A stretch of 64,000 nucleotides of DNA, taken from NCBI GenBank assembly GCA_964407665.1, contig CAYOWK010000006.1:62001-126000 (forward strand), in the 5' to 3' direction. The stretch is from CAYOWK01 sp964407665. GTDB lineage: Bacteria > Pseudomonadota > Alphaproteobacteria > Caulobacterales > Hyphomonadaceae. Made by a program: the position numbers and the translations under genes. Within the stretch, counting starts at the first letter, position 1, and each line of letters begins with the position of its first letter. The notes beneath the pieces are model-generated. The model did no database searches. It had not been told where the DNA came from and saw nothing but the letters and a program-made list of their open reading frames with translations. Positions 1 through 7,298 of this stretch are shown piece after piece.

Positions 1-856
1 TCGAGGAAATCGAGAACCCGATTCCGACGTTGCCGCCCGATGGCGAGAAGATGACGGAGTTGACGCCGATGACCTCGCCCTGGGCATTGAAGAGCGGACC
101 GCCCGAGTTGCCCTGGTTGATGGGTGCGTCGACCTGGATGTAGTCGTCATAGCTGCCGCCGATGTTGCGGCCACGCGCCGAGACGATGCCTGACGTCACC
201 GTGCTGCCGAGACCGAACGGCGAGCCCACGGCAAAGACGCTGTCGCCCGGGCGTGCGCGGTCGCTGTTGCCCCAGCGCACGGCTTTCGGGAGGCTCGAGC
301 CGGAAACCTTGACCACAGCCAGGTCAGTCTTCGGATCGGTGCCGACCACTTCGGCATCGAGCTCACGGCCATCGGTGAGCTTGACCGTCACCTTCTTGGC
401 GTCCTGAACGACGTGGTTGTTGGTGACGATGTAGGGACCGCTGATGAAGAAGCCCGAGCCCGAGCCGAAGCGGTCCGGGCGTTCTGTCTGCGGGCCGCCG
501 GGACCGTTGGGGCCGCCGAAATTGCGGAAGAAGTCCTCGAAGGGCGTACCCTGGAAGGCGGGCGGGACTTCACCCGGCGCCAGGCCAGGCGCCGCGCCCG
601 ACGACGACCGCACGACGATCTGCACGACAGACGGGGAGACCTGCTCGACGAGGTCGGCGAGGTTGGTGACCGTTCCGAAGCCGGCAGACTGGCCGGCTGC
701 AGCCGCCGCGACGTTTCCGGCGGCAGGAACCGTCAGCAGGGCCGCACCGCCGCCATCGGCGAGAAGGGCGAAGGACGGAGCGCCAAGCGCCAGTACCGTG
801 GCGCTTGCGCCGAGAAAGGCGCCGCTGGCGACGCCGATGAAGGTGCTGCGCTTCAT
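1..856 (-). CDS. degP: DegP/HtrA periplasmic serine protease (3' end outside window)
   Basis: This is the N-terminal 285 residues of a trypsin-fold HtrA protease that degrades or refolds misfolded envelope proteins. A signal segment covers about residues 1-30. A Gly/Pro-rich loop (about 85-130) precedes the protease domain. All three catalytic residues are visible: His148 in TNNHVV, Asp178 in KTDLAV and Ser251 in QGNSGGP. The PDZ domains would lie beyond the window edge. The ATG at 856 is preceded by AGGAGA at a good distance. The gene reads out of the window leftwards and is divergent from thymidine kinase, with about 540 bp between. The family call is firm; whether it is DegP, DegQ or MucD cannot be told without the PDZ part. 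Confidence 0.93.
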   Translation of the reverse strand, partial: MKRSTFIGVASGAFLGASATVLALGAPSFALLADGGGAALLTVPAAGNVAAAAAGQSAGFGTVTNLADLVEQVSPSVVQIVVRSSSGAAPGLAPGEVPPAFQGTPFEDFFRNFGGPNGPGGPQTERPDRFGSGSGFFISGPYIVTNNHVVQDAKKVTVKLTDGRELDAEVVGTDPKTDLAVVKVSGSSLPKAVRWGNSDRARPGDSVFAVGSPFGLGSTVTSGIVSARGRNIGGSYDDYIQVDAPINQGNSGGPLFNAQGEVIGVNSVIFSPSGGNVGIGFSISS

Positions 857-1399
857 TCAGTCTTCTCCTGCAAACTACACGGACCCGGGGAGGGCGAACC
901 CGGCCCCACGGTCCAATCATGAACACCGGGACTTAATTTGGGTTTCCGTCCGACATTACAAAGACGTCAATGGCGCCGAAATTTGGGTAAGTTTGCGTCG
1001 GGATACTGCGGCGACGCGCACGTCATCCAGCGGCAAACCGTCGCGTAACCGTCTGGCGAACTCGTCGCAGGCTCACCAATGGCACGATTTGCCAACCTCT
1101 GGCGCCGCGCCATCGCAGCCGGGGAGCCGGATACCGGCCCTCCAGTGAGACGATCTTTCATCTGGCGTCCCGGAAACGCCGCTGCGTGGTGGCGGCTTCC
1201 ACGATTGGGGCGGACTTCCGTTCACGGGATCGTGCAAGCTCGTGGGGTGGCCCGCCCGCAGAACGCGTGCGCCTGAAACCACCGCCTGACCAGAGCACGG
1301 GTGCGCCAGTCTGACTGGCGGGCGGCCGGAGGCGGTTTTCCACCAGTGCTTTGCGGGGGGCGACTGGAAACCGTCGCCTCCCCCGTGCAGGATCGGGGC
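857..1399. other. Divergent intergenic region, degP/tdk
   Basis: About 540 bp with no convincing gene. Short open frames on both strands have no RBS and arginine/proline-rich composition. It must hold the promoters of the protease (leftward) and thymidine kinase (rightward). A G-rich hairpin with about 9-10 bp arms and one bulge (1355-1384) ends 15 nt before the tdk start codon and could affect its translation. No clear sigma-E or CpxR box was seen. Confidence 0.5.
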
Positions 1400-2086
1400 A
1401 TGGCCAAACTCTATTTCTGCTATGCGGCGATGAACGCCGGCAAATCCACCGTGTTGCTGCAGGCCTCGTACAATTACGAGGAACGCGGCATGCGGACACT
1501 GATCTATACGTCCGATCTCTACACGACGGCGGATGACGGCAAGGTGGTGTCGCGGCTGGGCGTGTCGGCGAACGCGCGGCTTTATGGCGAGGGCGAGGAC
1601 CTGTTTCGCGATGTCTCGCGCGAGCACCGGAAAGCGGCCGTGTCGTGCGTGTTCGTCGACGAGGCGCAGTTCCTGACGCCAGACCAGGTGTGGCAGCTGG
1701 CGCGCGTGGCGGACCGGCTCGGGATTCCGGTGCTGTGCTACGGGTTGCGCACGGATTTCATGGGGGAGCTGTTTGCGGGCTCCGCCGCCCTGCTCGCGAT
1801 CGCCGACAGCCTGCGCGAGATCCGGACGATCTGCCATTGCGGGCGCAAGGCGACGATGGTGGTTCGCCGTGACGAGGCGGGGCGCGCGGTGCGTGCGGGC
1901 GACCAGATCGGTGTGGAGCGGGCGCAGTATGACAGCCTCTGCCGAACGCACTGGGAAGAGGAGATGGGTCGCGTGAAGCGGCCCAAGGCGGCGGCGGACA
2001 AGGCCGTGCGACAGGGCGTTCGCGAGGCGGCCAGCCGGACGGCGCCGCAGCCGAGACGGTCCGCGCGGCCTGCAAAAGGGCGGTAG
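1400..2086 (+). CDS. tdk: Thymidine kinase (type II)
   Basis: The enzyme phosphorylates thymidine to dTMP with ATP in the salvage pathway. The 228-residue product opens with the P-loop AAMNAGKS (about 9-16). The catalytic Glu88 sits in VFVDEAQF. A structural zinc site is formed by Cys145, Cys147, Cys181 and His184 (CHC then CRTH), as in the TK1-like family. A basic tail follows residue 190. The open frame extends upstream, but the ATG at 1400 puts the P-loop at the usual distance from the N-terminus. It ends 2 nt before the convergent TetR gene. Confidence 0.95.
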   Translation: MAKLYFCYAAMNAGKSTVLLQASYNYEERGMRTLIYTSDLYTTADDGKVVSRLGVSANARLYGEGEDLFRDVSREHRKAAVSCVFVDEAQFLTPDQVWQLARVADRLGIPVLCYGLRTDFMGELFAGSAALLAIADSLREIRTICHCGRKATMVVRRDEAGRAVRAGDQIGVERAQYDSLCRTHWEEEMGRVKRPKAAADKAVRQGVREAASRTAPQPRRSARPAKGR

Positions 2087-2088
2087 GG

Positions 2089-2658
2089 TCAGGCCAGCGA
2101 CTTGCGAGCGCCCTTCAGGAGCTGGGCGGAGCGGGTTGGGTCTGACAGGGTTCGGGAGAGCGCCAGGACGCCGGACATCTCGGCGAGCAGGGTCATGGCG
2201 GCGGCGCGGCCCAGAGGGGCGCCGTCCAGCCCGGGCAGCATCCCCAGCCGGTCCGTGAGCGTGGAGAGGCCCTCCTCGAAGGCGGCCTTCACCTCGGGCG
2301 GCGCCACGCGCATCTCGGCGGCGAGAGCTGGGACCGGACAGCCCTCCCCTGCGGCAGCGTCGCGGTGCCGGAGGGAGAGGTAATAGTCCTGATAGCGCGC
2401 GAGGGCGGCCGGGCCGTGGCGCGCCTCAATGGCGTCGACAGCCTCCAGCGCCTCGGCGAACAGCAGCGAGACGGCCTCGGCCGCCAGGCCGTCGCGCGAT
2501 TTGAAGTGGGCGTAGAAGCCGCCATGGGTAAGGCCCGCCTCGGCCATCAGCGTGGCGACCGACAGGGCGGAGAGACCGCCGCCGCGCAGCCGGTCCGCCG
2601 CCAGCTTTACCAGCCGGGCGTGGGTCTCCTGCTTGTGGCCAGGGGCGTAGCGGGTCAT
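2089..2658 (-). CDS. TetR/AcrR family transcriptional regulator
   Basis: A 189-residue one-component repressor. An N-terminal TetR helix-turn-helix covers about residues 10-58, with the typical end of the DNA-binding domain, GLTHGGFYAHFKSRDGL. A C-terminal all-helical ligand domain follows. The open frame runs on upstream to 3171, but that part is antisense to a DsrE gene and is low-complexity Arg/Pro, so the ATG at 2658 is chosen. Ligand and targets are unknown. Neighbours are tdk (convergent) and the dsrE-like lipoprotein gene upstream on the same strand. Confidence 0.88.
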   Translation of the reverse strand: MTRYAPGHKQETHARLVKLAADRLRGGGLSALSVATLMAEAGLTHGGFYAHFKSRDGLAAEAVSLLFAEALEAVDAIEARHGPAALARYQDYYLSLRHRDAAAGEGCPVPALAAEMRVAPPEVKAAFEEGLSTLTDRLGMLPGLDGAPLGRAAAMTLLAEMSGVLALSRTLSDPTRSAQLLKGARKSLA

Positions 2659-2676
2659 CGGGCGGGATCCCATCGC

Positions 2677-2699
2677 GGCGGCGCCGGGATGGCGCCGCC
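2677..2699. promoter_or_regulatory. Perfect dyad upstream of the tetR gene (operator or hairpin)
   Basis: A 9-bp inverted repeat, GGCGGCGCC and GGCGCCGCC, with a 5-bp spacer lies 19-41 bp upstream of the TetR start codon. The position suits autoregulation by the TetR protein. It could instead be the transcript end of the dsrE-like gene, although no T-run follows on the minus strand. Confidence 0.4.
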
Positions 2700-2762
2700 T
2701 TTGGAATGATGGGCGTAATATGGCCGGGATGGCCGAATGCGTCCAGCGGACGGCGTGTCCGG

Positions 2763-3236
2763 TCAGAAGTCGATGACCTTGTCTGCGGCCAGCATCAGCT
2801 GGGCTACGCCTTCGTGCGTGCCCATCTGCACGCCCGGGCGCAGGTCGGCGGCCTTCATGCCTGCCAGTTCGGCGCAGTGCGGGCAGACCATCACCTTGCC
2901 GCCTGCAGCCATGAAATCGATGAGGGCCTTCGAGACGGGACCGCTGTCGCCCCATGTCAGGTCGCCGCGCTCGCGCGCGTCGGCGAGACGGACGCCTTCG
3001 CGGTCGAGGAACACCGTCACGCTGGCGCCGGCCTTCTGCATGTTGGCGCCCAGCGAGAGGGCCATGAACGTGGAATGGAGATCGTTTGTGAAGCTGCCGA
3101 GGTGGACGACCACCTTCTGGGCCTGCTGCGTCTGCTGGGCATAGGCGGGGCCGCTTCCGACCGAGGCGCAACCGGCCGCTAGCGGCAGAGCCACAAGGGC
3201 AGCGGCGACAATGTTGAAGGCAAGTGCACGTTTCAT
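2763..3236 (-). CDS. DsrE-family lipoprotein
   Basis: A 157-residue exported protein with a DsrE/DsrF-like fold. The N-terminus has a lipoprotein signal with a lipobox-like LAAGC, putting the lipidated Cys near residue 23. The mature part carries the DsrE pattern, with VVVHLGSFTND near the start and CPHCAELAG near residue 120. The CPHC pair resembles a redox or sulfur-carrier motif, but no substrate can be deduced. A strong GGAGG lies upstream of the ATG at 3236. It is upstream of and co-directional with the TetR gene. Confidence 0.8.
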   Translation of the reverse strand: MKRALAFNIVAAALVALPLAAGCASVGSGPAYAQQTQQAQKVVVHLGSFTNDLHSTFMALSLGANMQKAGASVTVFLDREGVRLADARERGDLTWGDSGPVSKALIDFMAAGGKVMVCPHCAELAGMKAADLRPGVQMGTHEGVAQLMLAADKVIDF

Positions 3237-3374
3237 GGGAGTTCCTCCGGCGTTTATTCGTGTTGTCGAATATTCACACCGGTCGGAAGTTGGGACTTGA
3301 TGCGCGTCAACATCCGAGCATCAACGCGGACACTCGCGATCAGCTTGACGTGAGCCGCCGTGGTCTGGACGTGA

Positions 3375-3734
3375 TCAGGCGTAGCAGGCGACGCTGGAGC
3401 GGACCTTGCCGTCGGCATTGAAGACGAACGTCTCGGCGACGGTCTGCGAGCGGTGGTTGGTGTAGATAATGGTCAGGGCGTCTGATCCGGTGAGGACGGT
3501 CTCGACCTCGAAGAACAGGTCGCGGGCCATCTCCAGCGCCTTTGCCCAATAGGCGCCCAGATCGCCCTTGCCCACAATGCTGTCGATGTCGCGAGCCGTC
3601 ACGACGCGGATGCGCGGGGAGTGGAACTCGATGTCGTCCGCATAGTGATCGAGGATGGCTTCGAGGTCGTGGTCGTTCCAGGCCTGCGCCCACTCGCGGG
3701 CAAATGTCCGGGCGAAATCGGCGGTTATCGTCAT
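3375..3734 (-). CDS. NTF2-like/SnoaL-like protein
   Basis: A 119-residue cytoplasmic protein of the nuclear transport factor 2-like superfamily. It opens with a long helix, FAREWAQAWNDHDLEAILDHY, followed by the ADDIEFHSP strand pattern typical of SnoaL-like polyketide cyclase/ketosteroid-isomerase folds. The conical fold binds small hydrophobic ligands, but its function varies and none is inferred here. It is a single-domain protein of normal length. It lies 140 bp upstream of the DsrE gene on the same strand and 70 bp after the caspase-like gene. Confidence 0.75.
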   Translation of the reverse strand: MTITADFARTFAREWAQAWNDHDLEAILDHYADDIEFHSPRIRVVTARDIDSIVGKGDLGAYWAKALEMARDLFFEVETVLTGSDALTIIYTNHRSQTVAETFVFNADGKVRSSVACYA

Positions 3735-3804
3735 GGGGGCCTCCAGTCGATCGCCTCCGGCCTAGCGCGCCTTGGCGCACGGCGGCAAGCCGTCGAACCC
3801 GCGC

Positions 3805-4542
3805 TCAGAAGGGATCGTTGCGGCAGGAGGCGTAGAGGACGAGGTTGGCGAGGCGGGCCTGCGCGGCCTGCGCGATCTCGGGGATGGCGATGGCGTGGGT
3901 GGCGAGGGCTTCGGCGGCGTCGGGGCGGGGGTAGTCGCCCATCATCCACCAGACCGTGCGGCGGTGCTGGACGCCGTGGCCGCCGACGTAGATCACGGCG
4001 CCCTCCGCCGCGCGAGACACCTCGGCGAAATTCGCAAGCTCCGCCCTCGCCTCGCTGGCGGAGGCGTCGAGGACAAGCTGGGTGAGGTATCCCGCCTGGC
4101 AAAGCGCCTCGGTGACGCGGTCGGCGTCGCGGCGGGCGCCGGCGAGAGAGGGCGCGCCAGAGCCACTGTAGTCGGCGTTGATGAGAACGAGTGCGAGCCG
4201 GTCGCCCTCGTCGCCGGTTGTGAGCCCGCCGGTGACGGGCCAGTCGCGGGGCTCGGCCCGTCTGGGGATCTGCGGCCGCTGCCAGCCGTCGGCGTAACGA
4301 TTGGTGAGGAAGGCGAGGCGGTCACCGAAGGCGCCGAGGGTGACGGCGGGCTGGGCGAGGATGTCCACGAAGGCGCTGGCGAATGGATTGCCGCCCCGGC
4401 GGTCGCGGTCGATGGTGAGACGACCGGCCTCTCCGCCGTAGTAGATGAGGGGCGCGGGCGGGGCTGATGTCTGGGCGACGGCGACGCCAGCGCACGCGAT
4501 GGGTGCGGCGGCGAGGCCCGACAGGACGGCGCGGCGGTTCAT
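3805..4542 (-). CDS. Exported caspase-fold (metacaspase-like) protein
   Basis: A 245-residue protein with an N-terminal signal (about 1-23, with a hydrophobic stretch ending AQT). The caspase-like core covers roughly residues 112-245: GDRLALVLINADYSG start, GARRDADRV, the histidine of the dyad (His189 in IYVGGHG) and the cysteine (Cys240 in YASCRND), very near the C-terminus. Residues about 33-100 precede the p20-like start and contain NPFASAFVD, which looks like the end of a caspase domain. The small subunit after the catalytic Cys is missing, so substrate binding may be unusual. The ATG at 4542 gives a proper signal peptide. Bacterial caspase homologues act in signalling or cell death; the role here is unknown. 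Confidence 0.75.
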   Translation of the reverse strand: MNRRAVLSGLAAAPIACAGVAVAQTSAPPAPLIYYGGEAGRLTIDRDRRGGNPFASAFVDILAQPAVTLGAFGDRLAFLTNRYADGWQRPQIPRRAEPRDWPVTGGLTTGDEGDRLALVLINADYSGSGAPSLAGARRDADRVTEALCQAGYLTQLVLDASASEARAELANFAEVSRAAEGAVIYVGGHGVQHRRTVWWMMGDYPRPDAAEALATHAIAIPEIAQAAQARLANLVLYASCRNDPF

Positions 4543-4599
4543 GCTGCAGCGTAGCGTGCGGGGGGTGGGGTGCAAGGGTTGGGCGGCAGTGAGCGCCGC

Positions 4600-4760
4600 G
4601 CCTCGTGGTTCGACGGACGCCACGCTGCGCGTGGCTGCTCACCATGAGGCGCCAAAGATTGACCGGCGGAGTTACCCCAAGCCGGGACTGTAGCCCTCAT
4701 GGTGAGCAGGCGTCCCGGGTACCCCCCGGGACACCGACCGTCGAACCATGGGGGCGGACG
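4600..4760. repeat. Nested inverted-repeat intergenic element
   Basis: Downstream of serA (minus strand) two arms mirror each other. GGTTCGACGG near 4607 pairs with CCGTCGAACC near 4738. GCTGCTCACCATGAGG near 4637 pairs with CCTCATGGTGAGCAG near 4697. A shorter GTCCCGGG/CCGGGAC pair lies inside. The layout resembles REP/BIME-type palindromes and could also end the serA transcript. Confidence 0.6.
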
Positions 4761-4767
4761 CCCGGTC

Positions 4768-6342
4768 TCAGAACTTCAGGACCTTCACGTAGCGGACCTG
4801 CGGGAGGGCCTTGATGGCGGCGAGCGTGGCGTCGGGGACGTCCTGGTCGACGCCGACGATGGCGATCGCGTCCTGGCCAGCGGCTTCACGGCCGAGGTTG
4901 AAGGTTGCGATGTTGACCTTGGCCTCGCCCAGAAGGCCAGCCATGGCGCCGATGAAGCCCGGCTTGTCGGAGTTGTTGACGAACAGCATGTAGGGCTGGA
5001 AGTCGGCTTCGAGCGCCATGCCCTTCACCTCGACGATGCGAGGTTTGCCGCCGACGATGGCGCCGGCGACGGAGCGCCACTTGCCCTCGACCAGCACCTT
5101 GATGCGGATCAGGCTATCGTAGATCGGGCTGTCCTCGCGCTTGGACTCCTTCAGCTGGGCGCCGCGCTCCTGCAGCAGGGCCGGGGCGGAGACCATGTTC
5201 ACTTCGGCCATGAACGGACGAAGCAGACCGGCAAGCGCGGCCGACGTGAGCGGCTTGCGGTTGAGCTGGCTGACGGCGCCTTCGTACTCGATCTCGACCT
5301 CGGCGAAGCCGCCGTCGGCGACTTGCCCTGCAAACTGGCCGAGCTTTTCAGCCAGCGCAACGAAGGGCTTGAGACGCGGGGCTTCTTCCGCCGTGACGCT
5401 GGGGGTGTTGAGGGCGTTGGAGACGGCGCCCGTCAGCAGGTAGTCGGCCATCTGCTCGGCGACCTGGAAGGCGACGTTGTCCTGGGCTTCCACCGTGGAG
5501 GCGCCGAGGTGGGGCGTGGCGATGAAGTTCGGCGCGCCGAAGAGGACGTTGGTCTTGGCGGGCTCTTCAACGAAGACGTCGAAGGCAGCGGCGCCGATGT
5601 GGCCGCTGTCCAGCCCGGCGCGAACCGCTGCCTCGTCGGCAAGGCCGCCGCGCGCACAGTTGACGAGGATCACACCCTTTTTCGTCTTGGCGAGATTTTC
5701 AGCCGACAGGATATTTTTCGTCTGCTCGGTCATCGGCGTGTGAAGCGTGATGACGTCAGCGCGCTTGAGCAGCTCGTCGAGTTCGACCTTCTCGACGCCG
5801 ATCTGGGTGGCGCGTTCAGCCGAGAGGAAGGGGTCATAGGCGACGACCTTCATTTTCAGACCCAGCGCGCGGTCGGCAACGATGGAGCCGATATTGCCGG
5901 CTCCGATAAGACCCAGCGTCTTTCCGAACAGCTCGACGCCGACATAGTCCTTCTTCGGCCATTCGCCGGCGATGGTGCGCTGGCTGGCGGAGGGAATCTG
6001 GCGGGCCGCGGCGAACATCATCGCGATGGCGTGCTCGGCCGTGGTGATGGCGTTGCCGAACGGCGTGTTCATCACGATGACGCCCTTGGCGGTCGCGGCC
6101 TTCACATCGACGTTGTCCACACCGATGCCGGCGCGGCCGATAACTTTCAGGTTCGTCCCAGCGGCGATCACGTCCTTGTCCGGCTTGCACGCAGAGCGCA
6201 CGGCGAGGCCGTCATACTGGCCGATGATGGCGATCAGTTCGTCCTTCTTGAGGCCGACCTTGAAATCGACCTCGATGCCGCGATTGCGGAAGATGTCGGC
6301 GGCGCCCGGCGCGAGATCGTCGGCGATGAGAACTTTTACCAT
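4768..6342 (-). CDS. serA: D-3-phosphoglycerate dehydrogenase
   Basis: It oxidises 3-phosphoglycerate to 3-phosphohydroxypyruvate, the first step of serine synthesis. The 524-residue length fits the long type. An N-terminal substrate domain is followed by the Rossmann motif GLIGAGNIGS (about 145-154), the catalytic Arg in NCARGGL, Glu in VEEPAK and His in TPHLGAST, then the intervening ASB domain and a C-terminal ACT domain (about 450-524) that usually senses serine. The ATG at 6342 (MVKVLIADD) is the family start. The gene lies 4 nt after the GNAT stop codon, probably in one transcript with the MazG-like and GNAT genes. Confidence 0.96.
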   Translation of the reverse strand: MVKVLIADDLAPGAADIFRNRGIEVDFKVGLKKDELIAIIGQYDGLAVRSACKPDKDVIAAGTNLKVIGRAGIGVDNVDVKAATAKGVIVMNTPFGNAITTAEHAIAMMFAAARQIPSASQRTIAGEWPKKDYVGVELFGKTLGLIGAGNIGSIVADRALGLKMKVVAYDPFLSAERATQIGVEKVELDELLKRADVITLHTPMTEQTKNILSAENLAKTKKGVILVNCARGGLADEAAVRAGLDSGHIGAAAFDVFVEEPAKTNVLFGAPNFIATPHLGASTVEAQDNVAFQVAEQMADYLLTGAVSNALNTPSVTAEEAPRLKPFVALAEKLGQFAGQVADGGFAEVEIEYEGAVSQLNRKPLTSAALAGLLRPFMAEVNMVSAPALLQERGAQLKESKREDSPIYDSLIRIKVLVEGKWRSVAGAIVGGKPRIVEVKGMALEADFQPYMLFVNNSDKPGFIGAMAGLLGEAKVNIATFNLGREAAGQDAIAIVGVDQDVPDATLAAIKALPQVRYVKVLKF

Positions 6343-6346
6343 TGTG

Positions 6347-6928
6347 TCAGTCTCCTGGAAACATGGCGCGCCAGTCGGCGCGGGTGAGCTTGTGGACGAG
6401 GCAGTCGTCATCGCCGAACATGCGGCGCCCGACCGGCTTGAAGCGGAGGTTGCGGTAGAACTGGTGCGCTCGGGTGTTGGTGGCCAGCGGATCGATGACG
6501 ATGGCAGTGACGGCGGGGTCGGCGAAGCAGCCCTCGATGGTTTCGCGCATCATGCGGGCGCCCAGGCCCTTGCCGCGCTGGTCGGGCTCTCCGATCCAGA
6601 TATCGATGGCGCGCAGGTTGGGCTCGATCTCGCCCCAGTAGTGTGTCGGTTCGAGATGCGGGTCGATCACCTGGAGGGCTCCAACCGGTTTCCGGTCGGA
6701 TTCGGCGATGATGTAGAAGGAGACTGGCGACTGGTTCGATAGTTCATCGGTCCAGTCGTTGTACTCGGAGAACGCTTTCAGCGCGTCGCTGTCGTCGGTG
6801 GTGGCGGCGATCACGTCGGCGTCGGTATCCCATTTCTCGAGAACGGGAACGTCGGCGAGCGTGGCCGGGCGCAGTTCGAAGCGTACGTTGTTGACGAGCA
6901 GCGGCTTGGGCCAGACGAATTCAGACAT
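6347..6928 (-). CDS. GNAT N-acetyltransferase, AAC(6')-like subfamily
   Basis: A 193-residue acetyl-CoA-dependent acetyltransferase. The acetyl-CoA loop is QRGKGLGARMM near residue 130. The preceding YWGEIEPNLRAIDIWIG and the later ATNTRAHQFYRNLRF match the layout of aminoglycoside 6'-acetyltransferase-like GNATs. Substrate cannot be set from sequence, and no resistance function is claimed. The start at 6928 overlaps the end of the MazG-like gene by 8 nt and the stop is 4 nt before serA, so the three genes look translationally coupled. Confidence 0.85.
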   Translation of the reverse strand: MSEFVWPKPLLVNNVRFELRPATLADVPVLEKWDTDADVIAATTDDSDALKAFSEYNDWTDELSNQSPVSFYIIAESDRKPVGALQVIDPHLEPTHYWGEIEPNLRAIDIWIGEPDQRGKGLGARMMRETIEGCFADPAVTAIVIDPLATNTRAHQFYRNLRFKPVGRRMFGDDDCLVHKLTRADWRAMFPGD

Positions 6929-7217
6929 GGCTTCCTGTCCCGTCGCCTGCGGCCTGCCAGATGCGGGCGCGGTTGATCTGCATCTTCGCATCGACCTGAT
7001 CGTTGAGGTCGTGACCGGTCAGAGCGGCCAGACGGTGGAGCAGGATGACGACATCCGCAGCCTCCCTGCCCGCTTCTGCGTGATCGCCTTCCCGCAGCGC
7101 CTGCTCGAGTTCGTCGAGTTCCGTGCGGGCGCGGCGCACCAGAGCCGTGAGATCGTGTGCAGCGCCGAATGTGGCGTCGGCCCACTCGCGGATGGTCGTG
7201 CTGGTTTCGAGGCCCAT
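6921..7217 (-). CDS. MazG-like nucleotide pyrophosphohydrolase
   Basis: A 98-residue all-helical protein. It has the all-alpha NTP-pyrophosphatase pattern: ELDELEQAL (two metal-binding acidic positions), then EAGREAADVVILLHRLA carrying the second E-x-x-D pair, then a C-terminal helix with DAKMQINRARIW. The size and order match small MazG-like or dATP/dGTP-type pyrophosphohydrolases that hydrolyse (d)NTPs to NMP and pyrophosphate. It is the first gene of a compact unit with the GNAT gene and serA. The exact nucleotide is unknown. Confidence 0.72.
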   Translation of the reverse strand: MGLETSTTIREWADATFGAAHDLTALVRRARTELDELEQALREGDHAEAGREAADVVILLHRLAALTGHDLNDQVDAKMQINRARIWQAAGDGTGSHV

Positions 7218-7243
7218 GCGTGACTCCGGTGGCTTGCCGGACC

Positions 7244-7280
7244 CGTCCTTCGAGACGCCGCTTCGCGGCTCCTCAGGACG
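7244..7280. repeat. Short intergenic palindrome
   Basis: Between serC and the MazG-like gene lies a compound hairpin. CGTCCT...GAG pairs with CTC AGGACG, and an inner CCGC/GCGG pairs with it. It may end the serC transcript as well as being a dispersed REP-like element. Confidence 0.6.
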
Positions 7281-7298
7281 AGCCCGGCTTATGCACGG

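Noticed and set aside
2659..3171. N-terminal extension of the TetR gene
   Set aside because: The extra 171 codons lie antisense to the DsrE gene and encode Arg/Pro-rich sequence; the TetR fold starts at 2658.
4699..6387. 562-codon open frame on the plus strand antisense to serA
   Set aside because: It mirrors serA, which has full catalytic motifs; the antisense product has no recognisable domain and is a codon-bias shadow of high-GC coding DNA.
6347..6928. Aminoglycoside resistance gene
   Set aside because: The GNAT has an AAC(6')-like layout, but the chromosomal context beside serA gives no support for a resistance role.
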